64,000 bases of DNA from Thunnus maccoyii (taxonomy: Eukaryota > Chordata > Actinopteri > Scombriformes > Scombridae). The stretch spans positions 21,629,001 through 21,693,000 of the forward strand of contig NC_056539.1 of the NCBI RefSeq assembly GCF_910596095.1, in the 5' to 3' direction. The translations under genes were made by a program, and so were the position numbers. Every line of letters starts with the position of its first letter. Within the stretch, counting starts at the first letter, position 1. Positions 48,564-60,100 of the stretch are shown piece after piece. Below the pieces are notes generated by a model that saw only the letters and a list, made by a program, of their open reading frames with translations, made no database searches and was not told where the DNA came from.

Positions 48564-49864
48564 CTGAAATAAGATAACATGCAGGCAAGAGGAAAGATGA
48601 GAAAGAAGAGGATGATGACATATAACAAATGTCCTGAAATATATTTGGATCCAAGATATCATGGTTGAATAATGTGTACACATTAGCCATCAATTCATGT
48701 TGTTTTTCCATGCTTTGCCACAAACGTAGATCAAAAATGAGCATGTGGTACAAAGCCTGCGCTATAGAGGGGTCCCTAAATGACTCTGGCAGAGTAGACA
48801 AATGTAAAACACAACAGAAAATGCATTTATGTCCTTTGCTAATTGTAAAAAGTTGTGAAAAATGGGTTAATTAAACACTATGCCTTAAACTGTTAACATT
48901 AACATTGTCTAATAATCTACAGTCCTGAGCCTACGAGTATTTATCCACTGCAAAATATTACTTAAATAAAAGCAACAATTTGTTTATTCCAGGTTGTGTG
49001 CTCAGCAGGTTGTGAATGTGAAACATTCTGTCAAAAGCAGATGTGACCCCCCCCCCCTCATATTTGTCTAGCGGACATGGAAATCAGAAAGGCTGAGAAA
49101 ACTATACAGATCAGTCTCACTCATTATCAAACTATTGTGGTGGAAAAAAAATCATGAGCAGATATTTATAAGCCAAAATTAAAGTTTTACATTACAATCT
49201 ACTAGATTTTAAAAAGTGGATGTAACTTTGTCCAGTCTAACACTTTCTCATTTAAAAAAAAACCTACACTGAAGGCTGGTAGCTTTTAAAAATGTATTGA
49301 ATGATGTTCAAATTAATTCGTAAAATAATAGTTTTAGATTTGACCCTGTATGTTTTGATATACTCACTAAATTAATCAAATTAAATATTCCAAAATTGTA
49401 CATATATCCCCAGATAATAACTGCATGATCCTGGGGACAAAAAGGAATAACGACATCGTCAGTGATCGTCACTTAACCACTGAAACAAATCATAAAACTT
49501 TCAGAAAAGTGCTGATTTTAATAACATACATAATCCTGCAGAGCCTTAAATGTGACTGATACTGCTTACTATATTGCATATTGTAAATTTTAAGCCAACC
49601 ATAAATAAAAGTTAACGTAAATATTAACAGACGAGTGAATGGCAGCTTAAATAGTTGATCTCAATGTGCTTTACAATTTGGGAACCATCTTCCATTGGTG
49701 CCAGTAATTTTTTGAGAGTGTGTATCTAGCTCTCTCAAAAAGTGGTTGTTCTACTTTGGAATTAATCCCTCCACTGCAATTTAACACCTCAATTATTATA
49801 TTTGCTTTAATAAATAATTTAAAAAATATGAACAAATTGAGCAACTACCGCAGGTGATCCTTAC
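48564..49864. other. kcnn1 intron 1
   Basis: AT-rich intron between the probable 5' UTR exon and the first coding exon. It has a C homopolymer at about 49047-49057 and no recognised element. Confidence 0.5.
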
Positions 49865-50200
49865 CTTCTTCTTCCAAACGTTATTTTTCTCCAAATGTGA
49901 CGAAGCAGGTGACTAATAGGAAGTGCTCTCGGTTTGAAGAACAGAAGTGTTAAGAAGAGCAGAGTGAGTGGGTGCTGGACAGCCGATTGCCTCCTCCCAG
50001 TACATACACTTGATAAAGGAGCTTTGGAGACCCTATCCTTTGAAAGTAATGATTAGAATTCAAAACGAAGAAAGAAAAGGGCAGCAGCAGCTGGCCTGCT
50101 AAAGGGTTGCCATGCAAATGGACGGGGAGTGGGAGGGTACAGCGACAGGTTAGGATACAAAACCCTGTAACATCAGACCCGACTGTAAAGGGGAACATCA
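49865..50200 (-). promoter_or_regulatory. kcnn1: Probable 5' UTR exon and promoter region of kcnn1
   Basis: The first coding exon begins at an acceptor (TTATTTCAG, 48564) 15 bases before the ATG, so an upstream exon must exist. A good donor (GAAGAAG then GTAAGG) lies at 49865 on the minus strand. A CCAAT box on the minus strand (gattgg, about 50243) is a plausible promoter element. Exon length and start site are not resolved. Confidence 0.45.
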
Positions 50201-50259
50201 CACGTACAAGCTCAAAGAAGTCCCTATAAATTGGGAGTAGACTGATTGGTTGCTAAGGA

Positions 50260-52383
50260 AAAGAAAAGGAACTGGTCGCTTTCAATGCAAAGTGGAAAAT
50301 AAAAGGTCAGTTGAACTTGTCATTGAAGCTCCACGGTTCAAAGGCCTTTGCAGAGTCTCTTATCTGCTCCCCCACAAGAGCCTGGTTGGACAAAGGTGTC
50401 CATTTTTAAATCTGGTTCTGAATGCATCAACCAGGGTAAACAAGGCCGTGATGTGTCCTAGATCTAACAAATGTGACCGCAGGAGCAATTTTGCAATAGT
50501 TGCATTAAGAGATATATTGAGAAATATAACTGTTCACGAAGAAAAATGAGAAGTCCATTACTTTGGATGTTCAAACTCTAGAACAGTCAGTGGAAGTCAT
50601 TTCCTTTTCTCAACTAAGTACCTTCTACAATGTAGTGTTTTGTTGCTGTAAAAAACAAAAACATGAAACAGAACTTATTTCTTTCAGTGTGAAGTACAGC
50701 ACTTATACATACATATCATTTAAAGAATACAAACTATTTCCAGAAACTGAATTGCTTTTATGGATTATTATTATAAATTCTGGCCAATTCTGCTTGGCTA
50801 GAATTTTCAGGTATGTTGCATGGCTAAATTGTATTTTTCAAATACCTTTTGATTAGCTAACTACATAAACTAAACTATATTTTAGTCCTTTAAGTACTTT
50901 ATCTCTATGTTATACTTATTCTGCTTTAGCTCAGTTTTATCTTTGCTCGCCATCTCTCCACCTGGCATCAGGCGAACCTACAAAGCCTGCAGCTCTGCTG
51001 CCTCAGCAGCTCACTATATGAATGTTGCTGCGCTGGAGAAAACCTTTGTGAACAACAGCAGCACAGGACAACTGTCGCTGGCTATATTAATGATACCAAA
51101 CTCACTGAGAAGTAACAACTACCGCCATGGTTGTGTTTTCAAAAACTATATATAAAAAAAAAATCTGGAAATGTTTGGATGCAAAGAACAAAGCATTTCC
51201 CTAAAAGTTGATTCAGTTGATGCTATCAATTGGTGTCCTTGAAGTTGTTTGTCTTCCAACTGAGATGTTAAATGACCATATTTCTCCATGACCCACTTCT
51301 GCACTTACTATAACTTATTTTATAAACAGATTAGTGACTAAAACATTCATATACTGCAGCATGAGCCCACAATCTGAGTGTTAGGCTCAGACCCAAAGTG
51401 CTCTGTTTTCAGAAGTCACCATGTACTTTCATTTCACCAGCGCTCTAAATTTGTGAAAAGGACGTTGAAGTCAGCTGACTAAAGGCTGCAGGGTCTGGTG
51501 AAGATAAGGGAGGCCAAATTCAGTCACTGTGTGAGGCCTTGGGTTGTTTAAAAAAGAACAAAAACATCCTGATCATTTTGTTGAAGTAGGAAAGACTCTA
51601 CAGACTGATGTTTGTTATGTAAACCTGGTGGCTTCATGCTGAAATTTTTTCTGTACCAATTAAATATTTGAGTGCACCTGTCAGCTTGTAAACGCAGATT
51701 AATTAGTTCTTTTTCCTGCAGGAGTTACCATACATTGCAATCACTTATCATTTTCTGCATTTAACAGACTCTACTCCAGAGCATTGTGGGTCCTTGTTGT
51801 CCGGCTCACAGACACAATAATATATCCCTGTACCTAACTGGCCCTCCTGTAATCCTTTTGATTATATGAGAAACTGTTTATTATAACTAGTAAACATAGT
51901 TTTTCTATGCCTAAAGCACAGTGAGGATGTCTTGATAGAAAACAAACCGTTCATACAGGCCAAGACTCTTCATCCACTGGCGACAGTGGCTTTAATGCTC
52001 AAGGCCACTGTATTTTGCCCTTTAAGCAAACAACCAAGAAACTTTCAAAGACACTGGTTAGTCAGTCTTGCCAAAAACACTTTCGCACAACACATTACCA
52101 GCCACAGCTATTTTAAATTGACCATCATTTTGCTGGTGGCTTTTGAGCATTTCTGGATACAAAACTAGAGTCAACTACCTCCTTGAATTTTAGGTAAACA
52201 GCAGCAGTTGGCAAAACTTTTTCAGCGTGTGACTTTATGTTTCTCTTAACTACAGTGAAGAACACTTTTGCATTTAAAAGCGACAAGACATGTTGATGAT
52301 CGAGCGGTGAACTTTAATAAGTTACTCTCAAAACATCTGGTTTCCCACCTCCCCAGAAGTGCTAGAAAAAAGATGTAATTAAA
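50260..52383. other. Intergenic region between kcnn1 and ccdc124
   Basis: No gene or defined repeat seen. A candidate ccdc124 poly(A) signal (AATAAA on the minus strand, 52384-52389) marks its right edge. Confidence 0.5.
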
Positions 52384-52662
52384 TTTATTAGATGCTGAAA
52401 TGCCTCATCAAAGGCCATGTGCACAGACATGATGATCAGTTGTGACCTTGATAGGGGAAAATGATTTTCTCCTTGCTAGTGAATAGAACAATGAAGCTGA
52501 GTCCTCTGGCACGAGATATTGTTTCTGTGCGAGCTGTGGTGAAGCTTTCATCAGCAACACTCAATTTTAGATGAAATAATTGAATTTTCCAATGTAAGTC
52601 TCCAATGTGTATAGGCAGACAGTTTTCAAATGGAGTTATGGGTGGGAAGTGCACTCAAAGTG

Positions 52663-53291
52663 TCACTTTGAGTTGAAGGTGGCAAAGCGTTGGTTCAGGG
52701 GATTCTCTGGTGCTTTCATCCACTCCTTCTTCAGCTGTTGCTTCAGCTGAGACAATCTCATGTTGGGGTTCTCCTTTTTTAGGCGAGGCATGTTGGCCTC
52801 CTCATAGGAAGCAAACGCTGCTTTCATCCTCCGCTCCGGGTGGCGATCCAGTTCCTCAGGCCCCGTGCTGGGAGAAAGGAAGATGGAATATGCAATAATG
52901 AAATGTTAACGTTCACAAGTCATCTTTGCTGTTTTACAGGCCTGCGACATCGAGTTTAAGACATTTTTTTCTGTGGAGATATACATTATTCTGAGATGTA
53001 AAAACAAATGGAGCCATAGAAATACATAGATGGAAAGATGTCGCACACAATGAACTATCGGTACCTGAGCACAGCAATGGCATCTTCTATTGTTCTGGCT
53101 TCCTCAGTTCCTTCTTCAGGGATAATTCTGTTCACATTTTCTTCCAGTGGAGTATCCAGATGACTCTTTTCTGTGGGAAGATAATTCCAAACATGACAAA
53201 GGTGGTATTATAGTTAAAAGATATTTACTAGTTTGATCCACAAAACAGTTTCATATTTATTTTAACCAGCACACTTTACCTTTCGGCTTGA

Positions 53292-53326
<35 letters not shown>

Positions 53327-55047
53327 TGCTGGAGTGTCTCCTCAATTTGGGCACGAGTAACTTTTCCTCCTGATTGAGCCTCCTTCTGGGATTTGCCTTT
53401 CAGCCTGGCGTTCTCCTCATCTAGAAGTCGCTGGTTTTCCTTTTTCCTCTCCAGAAGGTCTAACCTCCTCTTCTCCTTGTCATCCTGCAAAAGCAGAAAA
53501 TAGTTTAATCAAACTTGCAGATCTTTTGTACCTAAAAAAAAAAGAGTAGTTGTTAAAGTAGTTTGGCCACTACATGCATAATGACGCCTACAATCGCTTC
53601 ACTATTCAACAAATTTCACTGATTCTCACCTGACATCACTGAGGACTAAAAATCATGCAACAAAACATGTGCAAGTATTCTGTACCTAATACTACAAGGT
53701 AAAAAAAGAGATACTTAAGCAAATCTCCTGTTGAGTCCCAATAAGACTGCCCACTGTGGTTATTAAACTTCTGCATGTAATTGATAAGATGTGGAGTTAG
53801 GTCAAGCCCAAACTCAGACAATGTCTAAGACCATGACAGCTGGTTCACACAGGTGTTATTTTGCACACTATATAAACAGTTATATTTAAGTTTACTTCAA
53901 ACATTCTGATCTTGTTATTGTGTGAATGCAGATTAAATTCAGCACAGCTCATTTGCTCCTTTTTTACTATTCTGTTTTGTAACTGCTTGCTAATACAATG
54001 GCCCAAAGTTTGGCTGGGGCTAATTAAAACTGAATCCCATCTATTAGACTTTAAATCTGTGGATATGTGTGTGAGAGACAAAAAAAGAGGCAGACAGGGT
54101 TCCTGTTCAAGTCGAATACTGAGTGTTGTAATCCTGTTTTTTTTTTCCTTCTCAAATGTGACACTTCTGTCAGTATCTTCTTGTTTGTTATTTAAGATAA
54201 GTAAATAGTCTGTACACACATAATCAAAACAGCAAACTCTTGAACCTTAAAGGGTAGGTTCACAAATTTTCCAAGTCTGTCTTAAAACAACAGTCAAGTG
54301 TCCATATGAACGGTGAAAGAGGTTTTCCTCGCTGTAATCATTCCTCCTGTTCATCCTGGCTGTTAAAAGATCACCTTCAAATGTGCTTTCAATGTAAGTG
54401 ATGGACAAAATCCACAGTATGTCCACACAGTCATTTTGTGCAATGATGCATTTGAAAGTTGATCTGAAGCTCATATGAGGCTTCGGCAGTTTGAGTTAGT
54501 CATATCAAGTGGATATCTGCCAAATTTACAGTATTTTAACATCAAATTCCTTCTTTCTGTTTCCAAGTTGAACTGCGGTGGAAGCACAGTAACAAAAAGA
54601 GGAACTTTCTAAGAAAGACTGTAATGTTGAAATATATCTACTTGATTTGACTGATTTGAAAGCTTCATATTAGCATCAGATAAACTTTTAAAAATATTTT
54701 GGCACAGAGGAGGACTGTGGATTTTAGCCACATCATCGTAAGTGCATTATGAAGGGATCTTCTGATGGTCAGTGTGAACAGGAGGAATGATTACAGCAAA
54801 AAGCCCCAAAAATAATTGTTCATTTGGGCACCTGAATATTGTTTTAAGATAGACTTGAAGATGGCACCAAACTGGAGAGAGAGCTCACCTTTCTCTGCTC
54901 TTTTTTGAGGACATGTTTGTCAGTTTCCTGCCACAGAGCATCGTCCTCCTCCTTCTTCCTGCGGGCGTCTGCCACTGCTTTGGCCTCAGCCTTGCGTGCT
55001 CTGGCTGTGGCCGCCTTGGAGTTCTCGCCCTGGAACTTCTTTGGCAT
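52663..55047 (-). CDS. ccdc124: Coiled-coil domain-containing protein 124
   Basis: Conserved eukaryotic protein that binds ribosomes, where its yeast homologue Lso2 acts in recovery from quiescence, and that has been placed at the midbody in mammals. Four coding exons: 55066-54889 (ATG 55047), 53484-53280, 53170-53065, 52867-52663. They total 675 nt, 224 aa (human 223). The N-terminus MPKKFQGENSKAATARARKA and the basic coiled coil (EKRRLDLLERKKENQRLL) are followed by a glutamine run (Q108-Q117, ten pure CAG codons, preceded by QQE). The C-terminal conserved block has RTIEDAIAVL, NPNMRLSQLKQQLKKEW and NPLNQR. The stop is TGA at 52663-52665. A non-coding exon 1 near 56061 is predicted. I see no break in the gene. 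The glutamine tract is absent from the human protein as I know it. Confidence 0.95.
53293..53322 (-). repeat. ccdc124: (CAG)10 coding repeat in ccdc124
   Basis: Ten uninterrupted CTG units on the plus strand, read as CAG for glutamine, inside the second coding exon. Further CAG codons separated by one GAG lie on the 5' side. Confidence 0.9.
54251..54860. mobile_element. Truncated relative of the 23.5-kb TTAA palindromic MITE
   Basis: It starts after TTAA (54247-54250) with AGGGTAGGTTCAC, then 'ccaagtctgtcttaaaacaa' and 'aatcattcctcctgttcat', the same order as the left arm of the 23539-24064 element. The mirrored right arm ends at 'ttttaagatagacttgaag' (54860), and the final ~30 bases with the second TTAA are missing. 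It lies in the first coding intron of ccdc124, its end about 28 bases from the exon. Confidence 0.7.
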
Positions 55048-55287
55048 CCCAGCAGCTGCTCCTCAGCTGAGAGAGAGACCAGTGCAGACAAGAGACCAAT
55101 CAGATTACAAAGACTGACAAGAAGTTTGTCAAAGCTGATGCTAAAACTAATAAAACCTCATTTGAATATCATTTGATTTGACTGAGTCAAAACCGTATGA
55201 TTATTATTATTAGTCTTACCCTAAATATTACTTTAGATAGAATGATGACATCTCCATATTTGTTCATGTTTACGTTTAACATTCTGC

Positions 55288-55579
55288 TCAGTTCAGTGAC
55301 TTCATTAGGTACTGGACTGCATTATATTGCAACATGTTTCTATTATTTTACCCCCCTAATGTATGTTAATGGAGTGGACAAAATATTATTAATGCACACC
55401 AGTACACCACCACCACCCACAACGACCTCAATGATAAGCATAAAGTAGAATTATCATCTTTCTGACAACGTCAACAAAAGCTGAAAATGTATAAACTTTG
55501 TAAATGTAGAATTTATGGCAGAGCTGTTGTATTGGATTGCATTAGATTGCACAGGTTTACCTAATGAAGTGGCCGGTGA
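55288..55579. mobile_element. Degenerate inverted-repeat element of the CACCGGCCACTT family
   Basis: The right end reversed reads CACCGGCCACTTCATTAGGT, a terminus shared by a very common vertebrate/fish repeat. The left end has the decayed equivalent CAGTGACTTCATTAGGTACT (about 55295). The interior continues with matching TGCATTA/TGCAATC stretches on both arms. It lies in the 5' UTR intron of ccdc124. Confidence 0.65.
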
Positions 55580-56060
55580 GAGTATATTAAAGACAAAAAT
55601 AGTGTACAGCATGTATTGTTTATATATAACTAACAACAACCCTTGTACGCCTAAAAATCAATTAAATTATTAATTTTTTAGAGCCAAAATTTCGTAGCAT
55701 TAACATGTGTGAATACAGTGACGCAAGCCAATGCATCTTGTTAAACACTGTACATATAATTAAGCGTCAATTAAAATTGTGGCTTAGTAAACAAACACAG
55801 GTGAACAAAACAGGCATGTTTACTAAGAGAAGAATAATTTAAGTACGTTCAGAGTTATTTCTCTACAATTATACAGACGGCTGCAGTTTTGCTCGTCAGT
55901 GTGGCTAACGTTAGTTAGCTGACGTTACAGCTAGCTCCGCATAAACAAGGCTAGCTTCTTATAAACAAGCTGGTCGTGCTCTCTTTAACTTCGCCGACAC
56001 GTAGTTAAGAGAGTAATAACCAAAACGGACGAATGTTCAAGTATAAACACGGTTTCATAC

Positions 56061-56166
56061 CAGTATGAGAGGAAAAACAGGTCGTAACTAGACGACAATT
56101 TACTGTTGTTTCGAAGAGGCATCTGACACCTCCTCTCTGAAACCAGCGCGCGCTCTGATGACGTAA
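56061..56166 (-). promoter_or_regulatory. ccdc124: Probable exon 1 and promoter of ccdc124
   Basis: A donor on the minus strand (CATACTG then GTATGA) lies at 56061, matching the acceptor at 55067. CpG-rich 'ccagcgcgcgctctgatgac' and a CRE-like TGACGTAA (56159-56166) lie just upstream. The region 55.87-56.2 kb is richer in CpG than its surroundings. Confidence 0.5.
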
Positions 56167-56199
56167 GGTCTCATTATGGTCGCATGGCTCATGAATTCC

Positions 56200-57166
56200 G
56201 ACTATTTTAGCACCTCTGTTCTTCTGGTCTGTATTTTAGAAGAACATACTGTACCCTCAAATCTACTACAGCCGTTAGGTAATTACTACTTGGTGTAAAG
56301 ATGTTACATTTGAGTCTAAATGTCAATAAATGTTTTATATTCTTAAAGATTCCCTCCAGACATGTTTTAAGACATAAAAATACTCTGCTTTGAATATTGT
56401 TTCTGGTATGGATTTTCCACAAAAAAGAAAAGTCTCATAATAACATCTAGATTATATGAATATGTCAGTATTTTGCCGGACACAAGATGTCTCCTACTCC
56501 ACTAAAAAAAAGTCCATTCTGTGTATTGCACACTGGTCCATGATTGGCTTCTAAACTAGTTGTGATGCCCCTAATCACGCTTGGGGACACACATCTTAAA
56601 CTGAGATTTTCGCTAAGCACAGAGAAACTTTCCCCCTTCAGCAGATTAACGTATAAAGTGTCAAACTCACTGCACACTGAAGCTCAAACGTCCAACTGAA
56701 GTAATAATAACCCAATCACATTTTTTAATGTAGGGAGACTTCAAGGAACATGTAACATATTTAGGAATTATTAAGGCCAATGGTAAGCCTTTTACAATTC
56801 ACCTGCTTTATTGTAACCCATCCTAATTTTAAATGATTCATTTCCTATAAAAGGCATTTTCACTCATACTGGTGTATAATTGGGTGGATCCCACTCATAG
56901 ACACGGCAATCAAATTTTATGCTGCTGTTATACTTGAGTCAAGGGACACAGAGGAGCTAATACATTTTTAATATTTTATTAGAATAGACATTTTTACATA
57001 AATATTCAAAAATAAGGACTATATTGATATTGTGTGTTGCAATAACAACATGATGTAATAGTTACATATTATAATACATATAATACATATTTGTAATGAG
57101 GATTGAGATGGTCTAATCTGAGTTAGATTGGAGAAGCGCACACGACTGAGTGTGTGTGTTCTTTAT
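56200..57166. other. Intergenic region and cluap1 3' end
   Basis: It holds the cluap1 3' UTR on its right side. A distal AATAAA on the minus strand (56975-56980) lies about 190 bases past the stop. Nothing else is recognised. Confidence 0.5.
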
Positions 57167-57167
57167 T
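57162..57167 (-). terminator. cluap1: Poly(A) signal overlapping the cluap1 stop codon
   Basis: On the minus strand the reading frame ends GACTTCTGAATAAAG. The AATAAA hexamer starts at the last base of the TGA stop, and a GT-rich stretch (acacacact on the minus strand; plus 'gagtgtgtgtgtt' 57149-57160) follows. If used, the 3' UTR would be only about 15-30 bases. A second hexamer at 56975-56980 is the alternative. Confidence 0.4.
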
Positions 57168-60100
57168 CAGAAGTCATTGTCGCTCTCCTCCAGCAGAGGG
57201 GGTCTAATGCCTCCCCTGGTGGGGCGAGTACCCCTGGACACCGGGCCCTCCAGACTGTCGTCCTCCAAATCCTTGCTCTCCTCCTCATCGCCTTCCTCAT
57301 CTTCTTCATCATCATCATCTTCATCCACATCAATCTCACTGTCTTCCGTCTGAAACAGCAGACAAGCAGGGGACACATAATAACAACAATTACAAAAAGC
57401 TCATAGTTAGATTCAGAGTCCCATCAAACGATCAATCATAAAATGTACTTTTCTAGGTAATAATTAAACACACTGTGAAGAGCTACAGCAACGACAGACA
57501 CATTTCCATTTCAGCTTAACACTTCATCAAGATAACTTCAATCACAGAACCCCCTCGTCGACTCCAGTCCAGAGTTAACAGTGGATTCCTGAGCTAGTAG
57601 AACATATCCATCTGGAATCACACAACTACAGGGACCACTTAAACCATGTACCTAATTTAAAGGAAAAATCCTTTCTAAACCCTTCAACACTGTGGGAAAT
57701 ATGTGCAAACAGTAGAAGAAAAGAAGTAGAGCAGAATGCCAAGCAGCCACCAGAGTAGTTGCATTCTGAGAAAGGGGCCTTGCTGTCATGACAGATAACC
57801 GTCAACTAAATGATCACACTCTAAAGCTATTCATTGACCCATCAGCCCACCTTTAATTGAAAGCATTACGTTCCCAGTCCCTGATATGGAGTCTACAAAG
57901 ACATTCTGGGAAATGTATTGAAATAATTACCTGGAGAACAAGAAGATAAGGCATGTTGAGGGTAAATGGTTTCAAAAATTAATGTCAACATGTGTCACTA
58001 AGCTATTAGTGTTGGGACCACATGTGTATATCTATGTGCTGATCAGCAGCTTCCTGATGGCGGAATGCATTGAATACAGTATGAAAGTAGGTTTTAGATA
58101 GATTGTACTCCAGCAAAAGATGCTTTTTCACTAACTCTTTGCAACACAAAAGAAACTGGTAGGTGTATACAGTTTATGAGCTTCTGTGATCCTATGATGC
58201 CATTTACTTTGTGTGTTGTTTGCATATTTTTGTGATATAAAAGCATAGCTTACAAAAAAAAATAGAAAACATGACAAACAATTGATCTGCAAGCTCTGTG
58301 GGGATGGTCTGTTCAACCATGAGATCTGTGAACTCGATTTAACTTGAGTGGACACAGGCGTTACGGGCTGTGTGGACAAACCCTACAGTGTCAAAGAGAG
58401 TAAGGATGGATTTTTCCTTTTAACACACAGAGGAACAAGGAGTGAACTACAGTGGATCCTGGTCCTGCACAAACCTGTCCTTCCTGTCGTTTTTTGGCAT
58501 GAGGAACTGGCCTTCTGGAAACATCTAAGGAGGGCTTTTAAAATACAAGTAAGTGAAAGAGACGAGTAAGATACAAAAGAGTGTACAAGTTGGAAACCCG
58601 AAAGGGTGAGAAACTGATCAGAGATGGTTCACAGGACACATGGCTGAAAATTACACATGAAGATTCTGTAGAGAGATGGCACAGAGAGCACCACTCAGGA
58701 GTAACTTGCTACATCTGGCTTAATTTAAGAGGAAAAAGGAAGGAGTCTTGTATTGATGTTGCTATGACAGTACTAACCTCATCACTGTCACCACCCTGCA
58801 TGTTCCCGATGAATCTTGCTCCTCTTCCTGAGGTGAAACAAAGGAAAAGGAGATATAGTAGTTAGATGATGTTATTTTATGCATTTAGTATGTGTATTTT
58901 TATTCTTTTTTTTACTCCTGACATTAACTTTTTTTCAGTTGGGAAATACCTTCATCTGATGTTGTGTATCAAGCAAAACTGTGTTTCAACACAGCAGCTT
59001 TTCCTGTGAAATTTCTGTTGTATTTGGTTTGGACATTATTCAAATATTCATTGGCAGGGATTTGGCTCGTATGTATTACTAAATCCATATACAAGTTCTG
59101 TGTAAGACTCATGCCAAAGACCGGCCACAGAGCTTCACATAATCATTTAATATTATTGTCCACACTCTGACCACAAGCTTTCAGCTTTAATTATGTTATT
59201 GAAGTCAAAACCAAGATGGGAAAACTTTACGGCCAGGCCAGACTTGTTCAGTGTACAGTAAGAAGGCTTCATCACAAGAACAATGATTTTGAAAAGCATC
59301 CATCTGTTTCTACAGGCGAAGAAATTTGTGTGACAAAAGCCACTTGGGGACAATCTCTCACTGACTGCCAACATATGGACTGAAGATATGGAACCATTTA
59401 CATCCATAGAAAGTGTAAAATTATATGAACTATGAACTGAACCCCTTTTCAAGTAACTAATAATAGATCATAACATGAAGGACTTAATAAATCAGTTGTC
59501 CATGTACCTGCCATGATGCCATTTCGGGTGGGCCGTGGCTTAGAAGGCCGACACTCCTCCATGTCACTGTCTGAACCTTCGTCCTCAGGAACGTCCATAT
59601 CAGAGTCCTCATCTTTCACTGCAGCAAATATATTTTACAACATGTTAAACCATAAAAAAGGGTTGAGATGATGTGATTATTGCTTTGCTTTCAGTGTTAG
59701 GGGTTGTCTCACAGGAACTCCTCATCAGATCCCTCTCCTCTTCCCTCAGTTTGTGCTGCATCATCCTCAGTGTGTTTTCAGCCTCCTGCAGTGGAAACAA
59801 AAGGACTAACACATTTAGAGAACATGCAGAGGCCCATTCAGGGAAGACAAGCATACACTTGCATGTGCTTTCATACATCTGTTAAAAGGCAAAATCCAAG
59901 TACTTTCAGTCTTAATGCCACCGTGTGCAGCTCTAGTTTTTTAAAAGATAAGTTAATGTAGTGGTATAACTATGGTTTAGTTAACTTCCAAACATGAGAG
60001 AAGGATAAACTTTTCTCTCAGTAGGTCAGCAAGTGATACTCGAGGAATAGTGAATGAAGTCCATTCTTCCATTCACAGCAAAACTGGCTACTTTCCATAT

